Origin: Marinilabiliales bacterium
GTDB taxonomy: Bacteria > Bacteroidota > Bacteroidia > Bacteroidales > ML635J-15
NCBI GenBank assembly: GCA_002869385.1
Contig: PKTB01000004.1
Coordinates: forward strand, 325,773 to 389,772
Direction: 5' to 3'
DNA length: 64,000 nt
Under the pieces are notes generated by a model. It was not told where the DNA came from, made no database searches, and worked only from the letters and a program-made list of their open reading frames with translations. Position numbers and translations under genes: made by a program. Numbering within the stretch: position 1 is the stretch's first letter; every line of letters begins with the position of its first letter. Positions 29,081-36,626 of this stretch are shown one piece after another.

Positions 29081-30505
29081 TTATATAATTCTAAAGTAAT
29101 CAACCAGAGTACACCTTCTTTCTCTTGTAAATGTTCTAGCTCTTGTAACTCCTTCGCCAGTAGGACTAGCAATGGTAAAAGAAGCAAATCCTGCACCACC
29201 AAATCCTAAGCCTGCGTAACTAGGTCCATTCTTTATAAATATAGAACAATTCATCGCTCTAGCCATTTTACTAAGTTTTGATACATTCATTGAGTGCATC
29301 ATAGCAGTATGTCTAAATCCATGTTCTACTTTAACTGCATAATCAATTGCATCGTCAACATTTTTCATTCTTACAAGCGGCATTACCGGCATAAGCTGCT
29401 CAGTCCAAACCAAAGGATGATCTTTGTCTACTTCACACAAAAGTAATCTTATTGTATCTGGTAATTCAAGTCCAATTTCTTTCGCAATAAAGTTTGCATT
29501 TTTCCCAACAAACTTTTTATTCGCAGCACCTTCATGTCCAGGTCTTCCAGGATCTGAAATTACTAATTCTGTTATTTTTTTTATTTGATCTTTTGAAAGT
29601 TCAAAAGCTCCATTTTTAACCATTTCGGCTTTTAATTGATCAGCAACAGAATCAACACACAAGATTTCTTTTTCACAGATACAAATAATATTATTATCAA
29701 AGCTAGCTCCTGCAACAATATCTTTTCCAGCTTTAGCAATGTCTGCTGTTTCATCTACTACAACAGGAGGGTTTCCAGGACCAGCAGCAATACATTTCTT
29801 TCCACTATCCATTGCTACTTTTACAACAGCAGGGCCACCAGTAACAGTCAATATTGCAATTTTTGGATGTGTCATTAAGTCCTTTGCTGACTGTATAGTT
29901 GGTTCAATAATACAAGACAATAGGTTAGGAGGTCCACCAGCATCAACAATAGCCTTATTTAATAAGCGCACTAGAAATACAGATACTTTTTTTGCTCCGG
30001 GGTGTGGATTAAATACAACTGAATTACCTGCTGCTATCATACCAATACCATTACTTATGATGGTTGCCGTAGGGTTTGTTGATGGTACAATTGATCCAAT
30101 AACACCGTATGGTGCTTTTTCTACTAATGTCAAACCATGGTCGTCTGAAAAGGTCTCAGGAAGAACATCTTCCACCCCTGGAGTTTTATTAATGCCAAGT
30201 TTATTTTTAGCAACCTTATCATCAAACCTACCCATCCCGGTCTCTTCATTTGCCATTTTAGCTAAAGTCTCAACATTTTCAAGTGATACCTTTTTTATAT
30301 TTTCAATAATGTCTTTTCTAATTTCAAGAGTGCTTTCAGAAAGTTTGTTATATGCAACTTCTGCTGCCTCAACAGCACTATTTACGATTGCGAATACTCC
30401 AGAGTCATTTATCATGTATGTGCTTTGAGATGGTTTTTTGTCTTCAACCATTTCATCAACTACTTCCTGAACTAATTTTCTGATGTTATGTTCTAAATTA
30501 TCCAC
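29081..30505 (-). CDS. Microcompartment aldehyde dehydrogenase (CoA-acylating type)
   Basis: This 474-residue protein is of the PduP/EutE kind. It starts with GTG at 30505, and the first ~20 residues (LEHNIRKLVQEVVDEMVEDK) form an amphipathic helix expected to target the shell. The dehydrogenase part has IGSIVPSTNPTATIISNG, VTGGPAVVKVAM, GPGNPPVVVD, the catalytic Cys in SFDNNIICICEKE and the C-terminal FTRERRCTLVDYF. It should oxidise the acetaldehyde released by DeoC to acetyl-CoA with NAD+. No phosphotransacylase (PduL) or alcohol dehydrogenase is encoded beside it. Confidence 0.9.
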   Translation of the reverse strand: MDNLEHNIRKLVQEVVDEMVEDKKPSQSTYMINDSGVFAIVNSAVEAAEVAYNKLSESTLEIRKDIIENIKKVSLENVETLAKMANEETGMGRFDDKVAKNKLGINKTPGVEDVLPETFSDDHGLTLVEKAPYGVIGSIVPSTNPTATIISNGIGMIAAGNSVVFNPHPGAKKVSVFLVRLLNKAIVDAGGPPNLLSCIIEPTIQSAKDLMTHPKIAILTVTGGPAVVKVAMDSGKKCIAAGPGNPPVVVDETADIAKAGKDIVAGASFDNNIICICEKEILCVDSVADQLKAEMVKNGAFELSKDQIKKITELVISDPGRPGHEGAANKKFVGKNANFIAKEIGLELPDTIRLLLCEVDKDHPLVWTEQLMPVMPLVRMKNVDDAIDYAVKVEHGFRHTAMMHSMNVSKLSKMARAMNCSIFIKNGPSYAGLGFGGAGFASFTIASPTGEGVTRARTFTRERRCTLVDYFRII

Positions 30506-30517
30506 AGTATTAAATTA

Positions 30518-31093
30518 TTAAGTTTTGTAAAAAAAAGTTTTTATTTCGCTATGCGGTTGAGGTATAACCACAGAAGTAAAATATTGTGTTTTATATTTTA
30601 TCACTTCTTCACTTTCTTGAATAGCAATTTCAACATCTTCTAGTCTTCCCATTATTTTTATATAAGATTTACCCCCATATCCAATAGATAATCTTATTTC
30701 AACAATGTCAATATCTCCAACATTGGCAGCTACATCGGCAGCTTGTATAGCAGCAGTTATTGAAAGAGTTTCAATAATTCCAACTGCATCCCAATGCTGT
30801 GTTTCCACCACCTTACCTATAGCGTTTATGACACTTTGTTCTACCATTGGCAGATACAGTTTGTCAATAATGTGCTTGCTTCCACATTCTAAGCCTTTAT
30901 TATAGGCATACTCAACTGATGCAACATCGCCACTAAAAACAATAATATATTTGCCCGGACAGATTGTAAAAGCATCAATTATATTAATTGGAGCTTCTTT
31001 TGCCATCTCATCTAGGCTTTTTATTCCTATTGCAATACTATCAAATTCAATAGTTGCCAAAACAATGATATTTTCTTTTCCTTCTTCTATCAT
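30518..31093 (-). CDS. BMC-T trimeric shell protein, PduT-like with CPG pore motif
   Basis: Two BMC domains in tandem (191 residues). Domain 1 contains AFTICPGKYIIVFSGDVASVE (Cys45 in CPG), domain 2 contains AVGIIETLSITAAIQAADVA and LSIGYGGKSYIKIMGRLEDVE. In PduT the equivalent pore Cys of the first domain holds a [4Fe-4S] cluster on the threefold axis, so a redox pore is inferred here. Its start overlaps the stop of the upstream BMC-P gene by 4 bp (ATGA), showing coupling. Confidence 0.88.
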   Translation of the reverse strand: MIEEGKENIIVLATIEFDSIAIGIKSLDEMAKEAPINIIDAFTICPGKYIIVFSGDVASVEYAYNKGLECGSKHIIDKLYLPMVEQSVINAIGKVVETQHWDAVGIIETLSITAAIQAADVAANVGDIDIVEIRLSIGYGGKSYIKIMGRLEDVEIAIQESEEVIKYKTQYFTSVVIPQPHSEIKTFFYKT

Positions 31094-31377
31094 TTTGTGT
31101 AAACTGTCTTTTCATCAATATCAATCAAATCAACAATACCTACAATTACAGCATCAACTGGTTTGTTTTGTGTTTCAAACGTTTCTCTAGCAGAAGTACT
31201 TTCCGAAACATAAACTAGTTCATCTCTATTTGCACCAATTAAATCATAAGCCACGATAAATTCACCTTTAGTGGTTCCATCCGGAAGTGCTTTTTCGATA
31301 AGCAAATATCTTGCACCCGGAAGTTTATCATTTCTAGTGTTGCTAACTACTGTACCTTTTACTATTCCTATTAACAT
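31090..31377 (-). CDS. BMC-P pentameric vertex protein
   Basis: A 95-residue EutN/CcmL protein: MLIGIVKGTVVSNTRND, ARYLLIEKALPDG, VAYDLIGANRDELVYVSESTSARETFE and VIVGIVDLIDI. The loop GANRDE replaces the common GAGxGE. It lies 12 bp after the next BMC-P gene and overlaps the BMC-T gene downstream by 4 bp. Confidence 0.92.
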   Translation of the reverse strand: MLIGIVKGTVVSNTRNDKLPGARYLLIEKALPDGTTKGEFIVAYDLIGANRDELVYVSESTSARETFETQNKPVDAVIVGIVDLIDIDEKTVYTK

Positions 31378-31389
31378 AAAACTACAATA

Positions 31390-31680
31390 TTATTTTTGAT
31401 AAGTAAAAGTGCCATCTTTTTCAATATGGTCAACAATTGCAACAATTGTTGAATCCGTTGGTTTACCTTCGGTTTCATCAGTACACCTGGCACTACTTCC
31501 TGCAGCAAAAAAAACAATTTCTCCAACTCCTGCACCAACAGCGTCAATTGCAACAACAAAATCACCTTTACCCTTCATCGATACTGGGTCTATTTTCTCA
31601 AGCAGTAGAAGCTTTAAACCTTCCATTCTACTAGATTTGTGACTGGAAACAACAGTACCTGTTACTTTAGCTAGAATCAT
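31390..31680 (-). CDS. BMC-P pentameric vertex protein
   Basis: A 96-residue protein and the closest of the four to consensus: MILAKVTGTVVSSHKSSRM, GLKLLLLEKIDP, VVAIDAVGAGVGEIVFFAAG-SSAR and TIVAIVDHI. It is the first pentamer gene after the second BMC-H gene (94-bp gap) and is probably the main vertex protein. Confidence 0.93.
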   Translation of the reverse strand: MILAKVTGTVVSSHKSSRMEGLKLLLLEKIDPVSMKGKGDFVVAIDAVGAGVGEIVFFAAGSSARCTDETEGKPTDSTIVAIVDHIEKDGTFTYQK

Positions 31681-31774
31681 AATATGTTATTATTTAAAAA
31701 AGTACTAATTAAATCAGAAATATATCCTAACAAATATTATTCAGTTAGAAAAATCTGATAAATTAAATAGAAGT

Positions 31775-32071
31775 TTATTTTTTTACCACTTTTCCAAGAG
31801 GTAAAGCTTTGTCTACATTCTGATGTGGTCTTGGAATTACATGAGTAGAAACAATTTCTCCTACTTTTTCCGCAGCCTTAATACCTGCATCAACTGCAGC
31901 TCTAACAGAGGCAACATCACCTCTAACGATAGCTGTTACAAAACCGCCACCTGTTTTTTCATAACCAATAAGTTCTACTTTTGCAGCTTTTACCATAGCA
32001 TCTGATGCTTCTACCATTGCGACGAAACCTCTTGTTTCAATCATTCCTAAAGCTTCTGAATTATCTTGCAT
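31775..32071 (-). CDS. BMC-H hexameric shell protein
   Basis: A 98-residue Pfam-BMC protein: [40 protein letters not shown] with the pore loop [17 protein letters not shown], and the STHVIPRPH edge with a short C-terminal tail. It is highly similar to the BMC-H at 32742-33047 (about 85-90% by eye), so the two probably form the shell facets together. A strong Shine-Dalgarno sequence precedes it. Confidence 0.95.
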   Translation of the reverse strand: MQDNSEALGMIETRGFVAMVEASDAMVKAAKVELIGYEKTGGGFVTAIVRGDVASVRAAVDAGIKAAEKVGEIVSTHVIPRPHQNVDKALPLGKVVKK

Positions 32072-32078
32072 AATTTTA

Positions 32079-32087
32079 TCTCCTTTT
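32079..32087 (-). promoter_or_regulatory. Strong Shine-Dalgarno site of BMC-H 2
   Basis: On the minus strand AAAAGGAGA lies 7 nt before the ATG at 32071. Such sites are nearly absent elsewhere in the window. Confidence 0.7.
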
Positions 32088-32106
32088 TTTAAAGTTAATT
32101 TCTAAA

Positions 32107-32730
32107 TTAATAATTATCTGATCTTCCGTCAATTTCTGACAATCTCTTTTCTACAATTTTTTGTGCTTCTACAACCTCAGCTTCATCACCTGCAATATAA
32201 ACACGTCCAAACTTACCAAAACCATTTACTTCAATAATATTGATTCTTGCGGCTTTCTCAGCTTCATTAGCAATGAAATAAGCATATCCTGCCGGCTCAA
32301 CTTCGAGAATGAAAAGAGTATCTCCACGTAAAATCATATTTCCATAACGCACTCTATTAATAAGCTGAGCATGATGATCTTCAACATTTTTAATTAGCTG
32401 ACTAGTTAAAACTCTTGGTTTTAATCTATCGCTTTCTTTTTTATCAATTGCATTAAGAACAGCTTCGCCAGCAATTCTTGTGTCACCTTGATTGTCAGAG
32501 TGAACTTCAAGCATGCCAAATGCTCTTTCTACTACTTGCATACCGGGTGTAACATTTGTTGCTTTTAGCGCAACATCAGTAAGTCGGTTAATTTCAATAC
32601 CTGGTGCTATTTCAATTATACAACAGGATTGTCCTCCAACTGGTAGATAGCCTCTAGATACAGTTGACAAGTATGAAGCCATCTGTAATTGAAGCGAATA
32701 TAGAAATACATAGGTTCTTAAGTCTATCAT
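32107..32730 (-). CDS. BMC-T trimeric shell protein (tandem BMC domain, Haliangium-type)
   Basis: A 207-residue two-domain shell protein starting MIDLRTYVFLYSLQLQMASY. Conserved segments are TVSRGYLPVGGQSC, IEIAPGIEINRLTDVALKA, GMQVVERAFGMLEVHS, RVLTSQLIKNVEDHHAQLINR and ILEVEPAGYAYFIANEAEKAA. These match the trimer of the Haliangium ochraceum-type shell better than PduT or EutL. It lies between the two BMC-H genes, with 11 bp to the upstream gene. Confidence 0.9.
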   Translation of the reverse strand: MIDLRTYVFLYSLQLQMASYLSTVSRGYLPVGGQSCCIIEIAPGIEINRLTDVALKATNVTPGMQVVERAFGMLEVHSDNQGDTRIAGEAVLNAIDKKESDRLKPRVLTSQLIKNVEDHHAQLINRVRYGNMILRGDTLFILEVEPAGYAYFIANEAEKAARINIIEVNGFGKFGRVYIAGDEAEVVEAQKIVEKRLSEIDGRSDNY

Positions 32731-32741
32731 AATATTCTATT

Positions 32742-33047
32742 TTATTTTTTATTTGTTTTAACTGCGCCAAGTGGTAATGCCTTATCTACATTTTCATGCG
32801 GTCTTTGAATAACGTGTACTGAGACTAGTTCACCAACTTTTTCAGAAGCTTTTACTCCTGCATCAACTGCAGCACGAACAGCAGCGACATCACCTCGAAC
32901 AATTGCTGTTACATATCCTCCACCTGTTTTTTCATATCCAATTAATTCAACATTTGCAGCTTTTACCATAGCATCTGATGCTTCAACCATTGCTGTAAAA
33001 CCTCTGGTTTCAATCATGCCTAAGGCCATCAAATTTTTACCTTCCAT
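32742..33047 (-). CDS. BMC-H hexameric shell protein, first gene of the BMC operon
   Basis: A 101-residue Pfam-BMC protein with [40 protein letters not shown] (pore loop KTGGG), [15 protein letters not shown] and the SVHVIQRPH edge. The tail ends [12 protein letters not shown]. It opens the eleven-gene operon and has the strongest ribosome-binding site in the window, in keeping with the high copy number of hexamers in a shell. Confidence 0.95.
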   Translation of the reverse strand: MEGKNLMALGMIETRGFTAMVEASDAMVKAANVELIGYEKTGGGYVTAIVRGDVAAVRAAVDAGVKASEKVGELVSVHVIQRPHENVDKALPLGAVKTNKK

Positions 33048-33054
33048 TATACTT

Positions 33055-33063
33055 ACTCCTTTT
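33055..33063 (-). promoter_or_regulatory. Strong Shine-Dalgarno site of BMC-H 1
   Basis: AAAAGGAGT on the minus strand, with GGAG 8 nt before the ATG at 33047. Confidence 0.7.
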
Positions 33064-33096
33064 AATTATTGACTAGATTATAAAGAAAAATTATTG

Positions 33097-33104
33097 TAAA
33101 GATA
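33097..33104 (-). promoter_or_regulatory. Possible promoter box of the BMC operon
   Basis: The minus strand reads TATCTTTA, one base off the TAnnTTTG consensus, 49 bp before the first BMC-H gene. The rest of 33105-33291 is AT-rich with no gene, and I see no clear operator or riboswitch in it. Confidence 0.3.
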
Positions 33105-33291
33105 GTGAAAAAATAAAAATAATAAAAAAGTGAAAAAAATATGCAAAATAGTTCAAAAAAGATTTGCTTGATTTTAAAAATAAACAAGTAATTTCAACAT
33201 AATATGATGAACTATTTAAGAATGATAAACTAAACGGTAAAGGTGAAACAATAAAATATTTTTAAACTGAGATTTATCTAAAGATAAGCAA

Positions 33292-34263
33292 CTACTTATC
33301 TCTATCGATTATATAATCAAGGAGTTTAATAAGAGCCGCTTTTGCTTTTGAGTCAGGTAATTCTGCCAAAAGTTGAAGCTCTTTCTTTTTTAAATCATCT
33401 ATAACAGCATAACTTCCACTAATACCTTTATTAAAAATAACTGTCTTTATAATGCCATCGACAAGTTCTTGATCTTTCGGTTCTGTTAACCACAATTCTT
33501 TAAAATCTCTCTGCTCTAGTACACACATATTTTTCCATGTGCAAATTACAGGTAAAGTAATTTTATTTTCTAAGATATCTATTCCTGTCAGCTTGCCGGT
33601 TTTTTCACTACCATTATAATCTAAAATATCATCTTTAATCTGGAAAATCATTCCAAGTAATTCGCCAAATTCTTCAAGTAAAGCAATCTGTCTTTCGTCA
33701 GCACCACCTGTATAAGCACCGGATTTACAACATACAGAAATTAATGAAGCTGTTTTGTTTTTAATAACTTCAAAATATCTATTCTTACTAATATCAAATG
33801 ACTTAGATTTATTCATTTGTTGCAACTCTCCTAAACTAAGTCGCATAATAGCAGGAGTAATTATATCAAACAGCTTATATTCATCATTATCAGTTGCAAG
33901 CTTCATTGCTTTTGCAAATAAATAATCGCCTGTCAAAACAGCTGTTTTATCATCCCATTTATTATTTACAGTAGTTTTTCCTCTCCTTAAGGCTGCTTTA
34001 TCAACAACATCATCGTGTAATAAGGTGGCTGTATGCATTAATTCCACAAGAACAGCAGCATGATGAGTTGATTGGTTTGGTTCGCTAAATAATCGATTTG
34101 TAAGATAAACAAGTATTGGTCTTACTCTCTTTCCTTTAGCTTCAAAAATATAATCAAGTATTCCGGATACGGCAATATCAGAATCGTTTGCAATATCTTG
34201 CAATAGGTTTTCAAACTTATCCAGATCTTTATTTATACTATTCGTAATTTCTTTAAAACTCAT
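33292..34263 (-). CDS. Polyprenyl (octaprenyl-type) diphosphate synthase
   Basis: This 323-residue trans-prenyltransferase has the first Asp-rich motif LLHDDVVDKAALRRG (~91-105), the second IKDDILDYNG (~211-220), and GKRVRPILV near the N-terminus. It chains isopentenyl diphosphate units to make the quinone side chain. The start at 34263 is preceded by a promoter box 17 bp away. Chain length cannot be read from sequence with certainty; IspB-like is likely. Confidence 0.88.
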   Translation of the reverse strand: MSFKEITNSINKDLDKFENLLQDIANDSDIAVSGILDYIFEAKGKRVRPILVYLTNRLFSEPNQSTHHAAVLVELMHTATLLHDDVVDKAALRRGKTTVNNKWDDKTAVLTGDYLFAKAMKLATDNDEYKLFDIITPAIMRLSLGELQQMNKSKSFDISKNRYFEVIKNKTASLISVCCKSGAYTGGADERQIALLEEFGELLGMIFQIKDDILDYNGSEKTGKLTGIDILENKITLPVICTWKNMCVLEQRDFKELWLTEPKDQELVDGIIKTVIFNKGISGSYAVIDDLKKKELQLLAELPDSKAKAALIKLLDYIIDRDK

Positions 34264-34280
34264 GTGCAGTCATAAAACAG

Positions 34281-34288
34281 CAAAATTA
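34281..34288 (-). promoter_or_regulatory. Promoter box TAATTTTG for the polyprenyl synthase
   Basis: An exact TAnnTTTG match on the minus strand (plus-strand CAAAATTA), 17 bp before the start codon. Confidence 0.55.
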
Positions 34289-34383
34289 ACATTTTGTTTC
34301 ATAAGACAGTGCAGATATTCATATTTATAAAATCTTAGAGCACTCTGACAATATTAAAACTTCCTATAAAACAAAAAAATGTA

Positions 34384-34391
34384 TAACTTTG
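34384..34391 (+). promoter_or_regulatory. Promoter box TAACTTTG for queD
   Basis: An exact TAnnTTTG match 22 bp before the queD ATG. It lies about 100 bp from the divergent polyprenyl synthase promoter. Confidence 0.6.
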
Positions 34392-34413
34392 TTATATTGA
34401 AAATTAAATAATT

Positions 34414-34860
34414 ATGAGTAAAATACGTGTAACAAAAATGTTCGAATTCGAAATGGCTCATGCCTTACATAATTATGATGGTTTGTGCAGAAATATACAC
34501 GGACATACATATAAATTATCTGTCACAGTTATAGGAGAACCAGAGCCTAATCCTGATTCAACAAAACTGGGTATGGTTATGGATTTTGGTAACTTAAAAA
34601 GAATAGTTAAACAAAATATTGTTGATAAATTTGATCATAGCGTTTTATTAAGTCACAAAGAGGATACTAAATACTTTGAAGAAGAAAATAAACTATTAAA
34701 ACGTATCCATATTGTAAACTTTCAACCTACAGCTGAAAATATGGTGATTCATTTTGCTGACATTATTAAACCTTTACTACCTGAAAATATCAAATTACAT
34801 AGTATAAAATTACACGAAACAACAAACTCTTTTGCCGAATGGTATGCTTCGGATCAGTAA
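34414..34860 (+). CDS. queD: 6-carboxytetrahydropterin synthase QueD (6-pyruvoyl-tetrahydropterin synthase family)
   Basis: This 148-residue protein shows the zinc-binding His residues in MAHALHNYDGLC and IHGHTYKL (Cys and HGH), GMVMDFGNLK, FDHSVLL, FQPTAENM and the catalytic-end LHETTNSFAEWY. It makes 6-carboxytetrahydropterin for queuosine synthesis; in Bacteroidota the same family can also act as PTPS. It is the first gene of a run with the transketolase subunit (6-bp gap). Confidence 0.88.
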   Translation: MSKIRVTKMFEFEMAHALHNYDGLCRNIHGHTYKLSVTVIGEPEPNPDSTKLGMVMDFGNLKRIVKQNIVDKFDHSVLLSHKEDTKYFEEENKLLKRIHIVNFQPTAENMVIHFADIIKPLLPENIKLHSIKLHETTNSFAEWYASDQ

Positions 34861-34866
34861 ATAATA

Positions 34867-35817
34867 ATGATTAAAAGCAAAGTACAATTAAGTCCGATGA
34901 AAAATGGCTTTGGTCAAGGATTGGCCGAAATAGGAGAGAAATATAAAAATTTAATATGCATAGGTTCTGATATTACTAAATCTGTAGGAACCAATCTATT
35001 TAAGGATAAATTCCCTGAAAGATTTTTTTCACTTGGTATAGCTGAACAAAATGCTGCATCAGTTGCTGCCGGTTTATCATTATCGGGTAAAATACCTGTA
35101 TTTTCAACTTATGCTGTTTTCTCTGCTATGCGTACAGCTGACCAAATTAGAGTTTCGTTATGCTATAACAACTTACATGCTATAATTGGTGGTGCACATG
35201 CAGGTGTATCTGTTGGTGCTGATGGTGCAACACATCAGGCATTAGAAGATATAGCAGTTATGAGATCTTTACCTAATATGACAGTTATTTCACCTTGTGA
35301 TTAAAACCAAACAAAACTAGCTGTAAAAACTGCCATAAAAGATTTGAATTCTCCTGTCTATATCAGATATAGTCGTGAACCTGTTCCAAACTTTAGCTCC
35401 TTAGATCAAAAATTTGAAATTGGTAAAGCTCAAATATTAAAAAAAGGTGAAGATATCAGTATAATATCCTGTGGGTAAATGGTTTGGACAGCTTTGGAAG
35501 TAGCAGAAAGATTAAAAAAACTAAATTATACTTCTGAAGTTATTAATCTACATACAATTAAACCAATTGATACAAAAGCAATTATAAATTCTGCCTCTAA
35601 AACAAAGAAAGTAATTAGCATTGAAGAACATCAGGTACACGGAGGTATGGGTAGTGCTATTGCAGAAGTCCTAATTCAAAACTATCCGGTTAAAATGAAA
35701 ATTATTGGCATGCCTGATACTTTTGGAGAATCGGGAAAGCCCGAAGAACTTCTAAAAAAATATAAACTAGATTCAGATAGTATTCTGGAAAAATGTATAG
35801 ATTTGATAAATGAATAA
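34867..35817 (+). CDS. Transketolase C-terminal subunit (two in-frame TAA)
   Basis: This gene encodes the pyrimidine-binding and C-terminal domains of a split transketolase: GIAEQNAASVAAGLSLSG (with the cofactor Glu), DQIRVSL, GAHAGVSVGADGATHQALEDIAVMR, then the C-domain with EEHQVHGGMGSAIAEVL and PDTFGESGKPEELL. TAA codons at 35302-35304 (SPCD-stop-NQTK) and 35476-35478 (ISCG-stop-MVWTAL) interrupt it twice; Ser or Glu fit both sites. Reconstructed length is 316 residues, normal for this subunit. The N-terminal (thiamine-diphosphate) subunit, usually adjacent, is not in this window. Confidence 0.88.
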
Positions 35818-36586
35818 AATTATAATCTTAACAATATTTGCTTTTTTGTCGATTACTTTCTTTTGCTGTAATCGAGCATCAACATCTAATGATAAACTTA
35901 TTTCAAATGATCTTGATATCGAAACTAAGGATAGTACAATTACAGAAGAAATAAAACCAAACATTTCCAAGGAATATATACTTGGTAAAATAAATCCGGC
36001 TACAGATTCTATGTTTGTCCAGGTACCACAAAAATATTGTTTAATGCGTACAGAGTATATTCACAAAGATGTTCTTGAACCTTATATTGCAATGTACGAA
36101 GCAGCAGCATTGAATAATATTAATTTAGGTTTAATTTCAGCTTATAGAAGTTTTGATACACAAGCCTGGTTATGGAATTCAAGATATTATAATTCTGGTA
36201 ACCCTGAAGCATCTGCAAAAGCAGTTTTAAAGTATATTGCTATGCCGGGTACATCACGTCATCACTGGGGTACAGATATTGACGTTCTGCAAACAAAATT
36301 GTACTTTTTTGAAACCGAAGAAGGTAAAAAAGCTTATCAGTGGATGTGTGATCATGCTCATGAATATGGCTTTTATCAAGTCTATACAGCTAACCGACCT
36401 ACAGGATATAATGAAGAAAAATGGCATTGGACTTACCTTCCTGTTTCGCAATTTTACCTCGAACAGTTTAAAGAAAAGATTACTTACCAAGACTTAACAG
36501 GTTTTAGTGGAAGTGAAGTTGCTGAAAAATTAAGAGTAATTGATGACTATGTTTTTGGGATAGATAGCCTGTTATTAAATAATTAA
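35810..36586 (+). CDS. D-Ala-D-Ala carboxypeptidase-family lipoprotein (VanY-like)
   Basis: A lipoprotein-type signal ends at CC (about residues 19-20). The VanY/M15B peptidase domain has SAYRSFDTQ, the zinc ligands in SRHHWGTDIDV and the catalytic/ligand EKWHWTYLP. It should trim peptidoglycan stem peptides at the outer face of the periplasm. The start overlaps the transketolase stop by 8 bp. Length is 258 residues. Confidence 0.87.
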   Translation: MNKIIILTIFAFLSITFFCCNRASTSNDKLISNDLDIETKDSTITEEIKPNISKEYILGKINPATDSMFVQVPQKYCLMRTEYIHKDVLEPYIAMYEAAALNNINLGLISAYRSFDTQAWLWNSRYYNSGNPEASAKAVLKYIAMPGTSRHHWGTDIDVLQTKLYFFETEEGKKAYQWMCDHAHEYGFYQVYTANRPTGYNEEKWHWTYLPVSQFYLEQFKEKITYQDLTGFSGSEVAEKLRVIDDYVFGIDSLLLNN

Positions 36587-36626
36587 ATAAGGTATAATTT
36601 TTGATGCTTTTTTTTAAACTTACAGT

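Noticed and set aside
29739..30428. 229-codon ORF opposite the aldehyde dehydrogenase
   Set aside because: It is the reverse-strand shadow of a clearly coding gene; composition and lack of motifs match a shadow frame.
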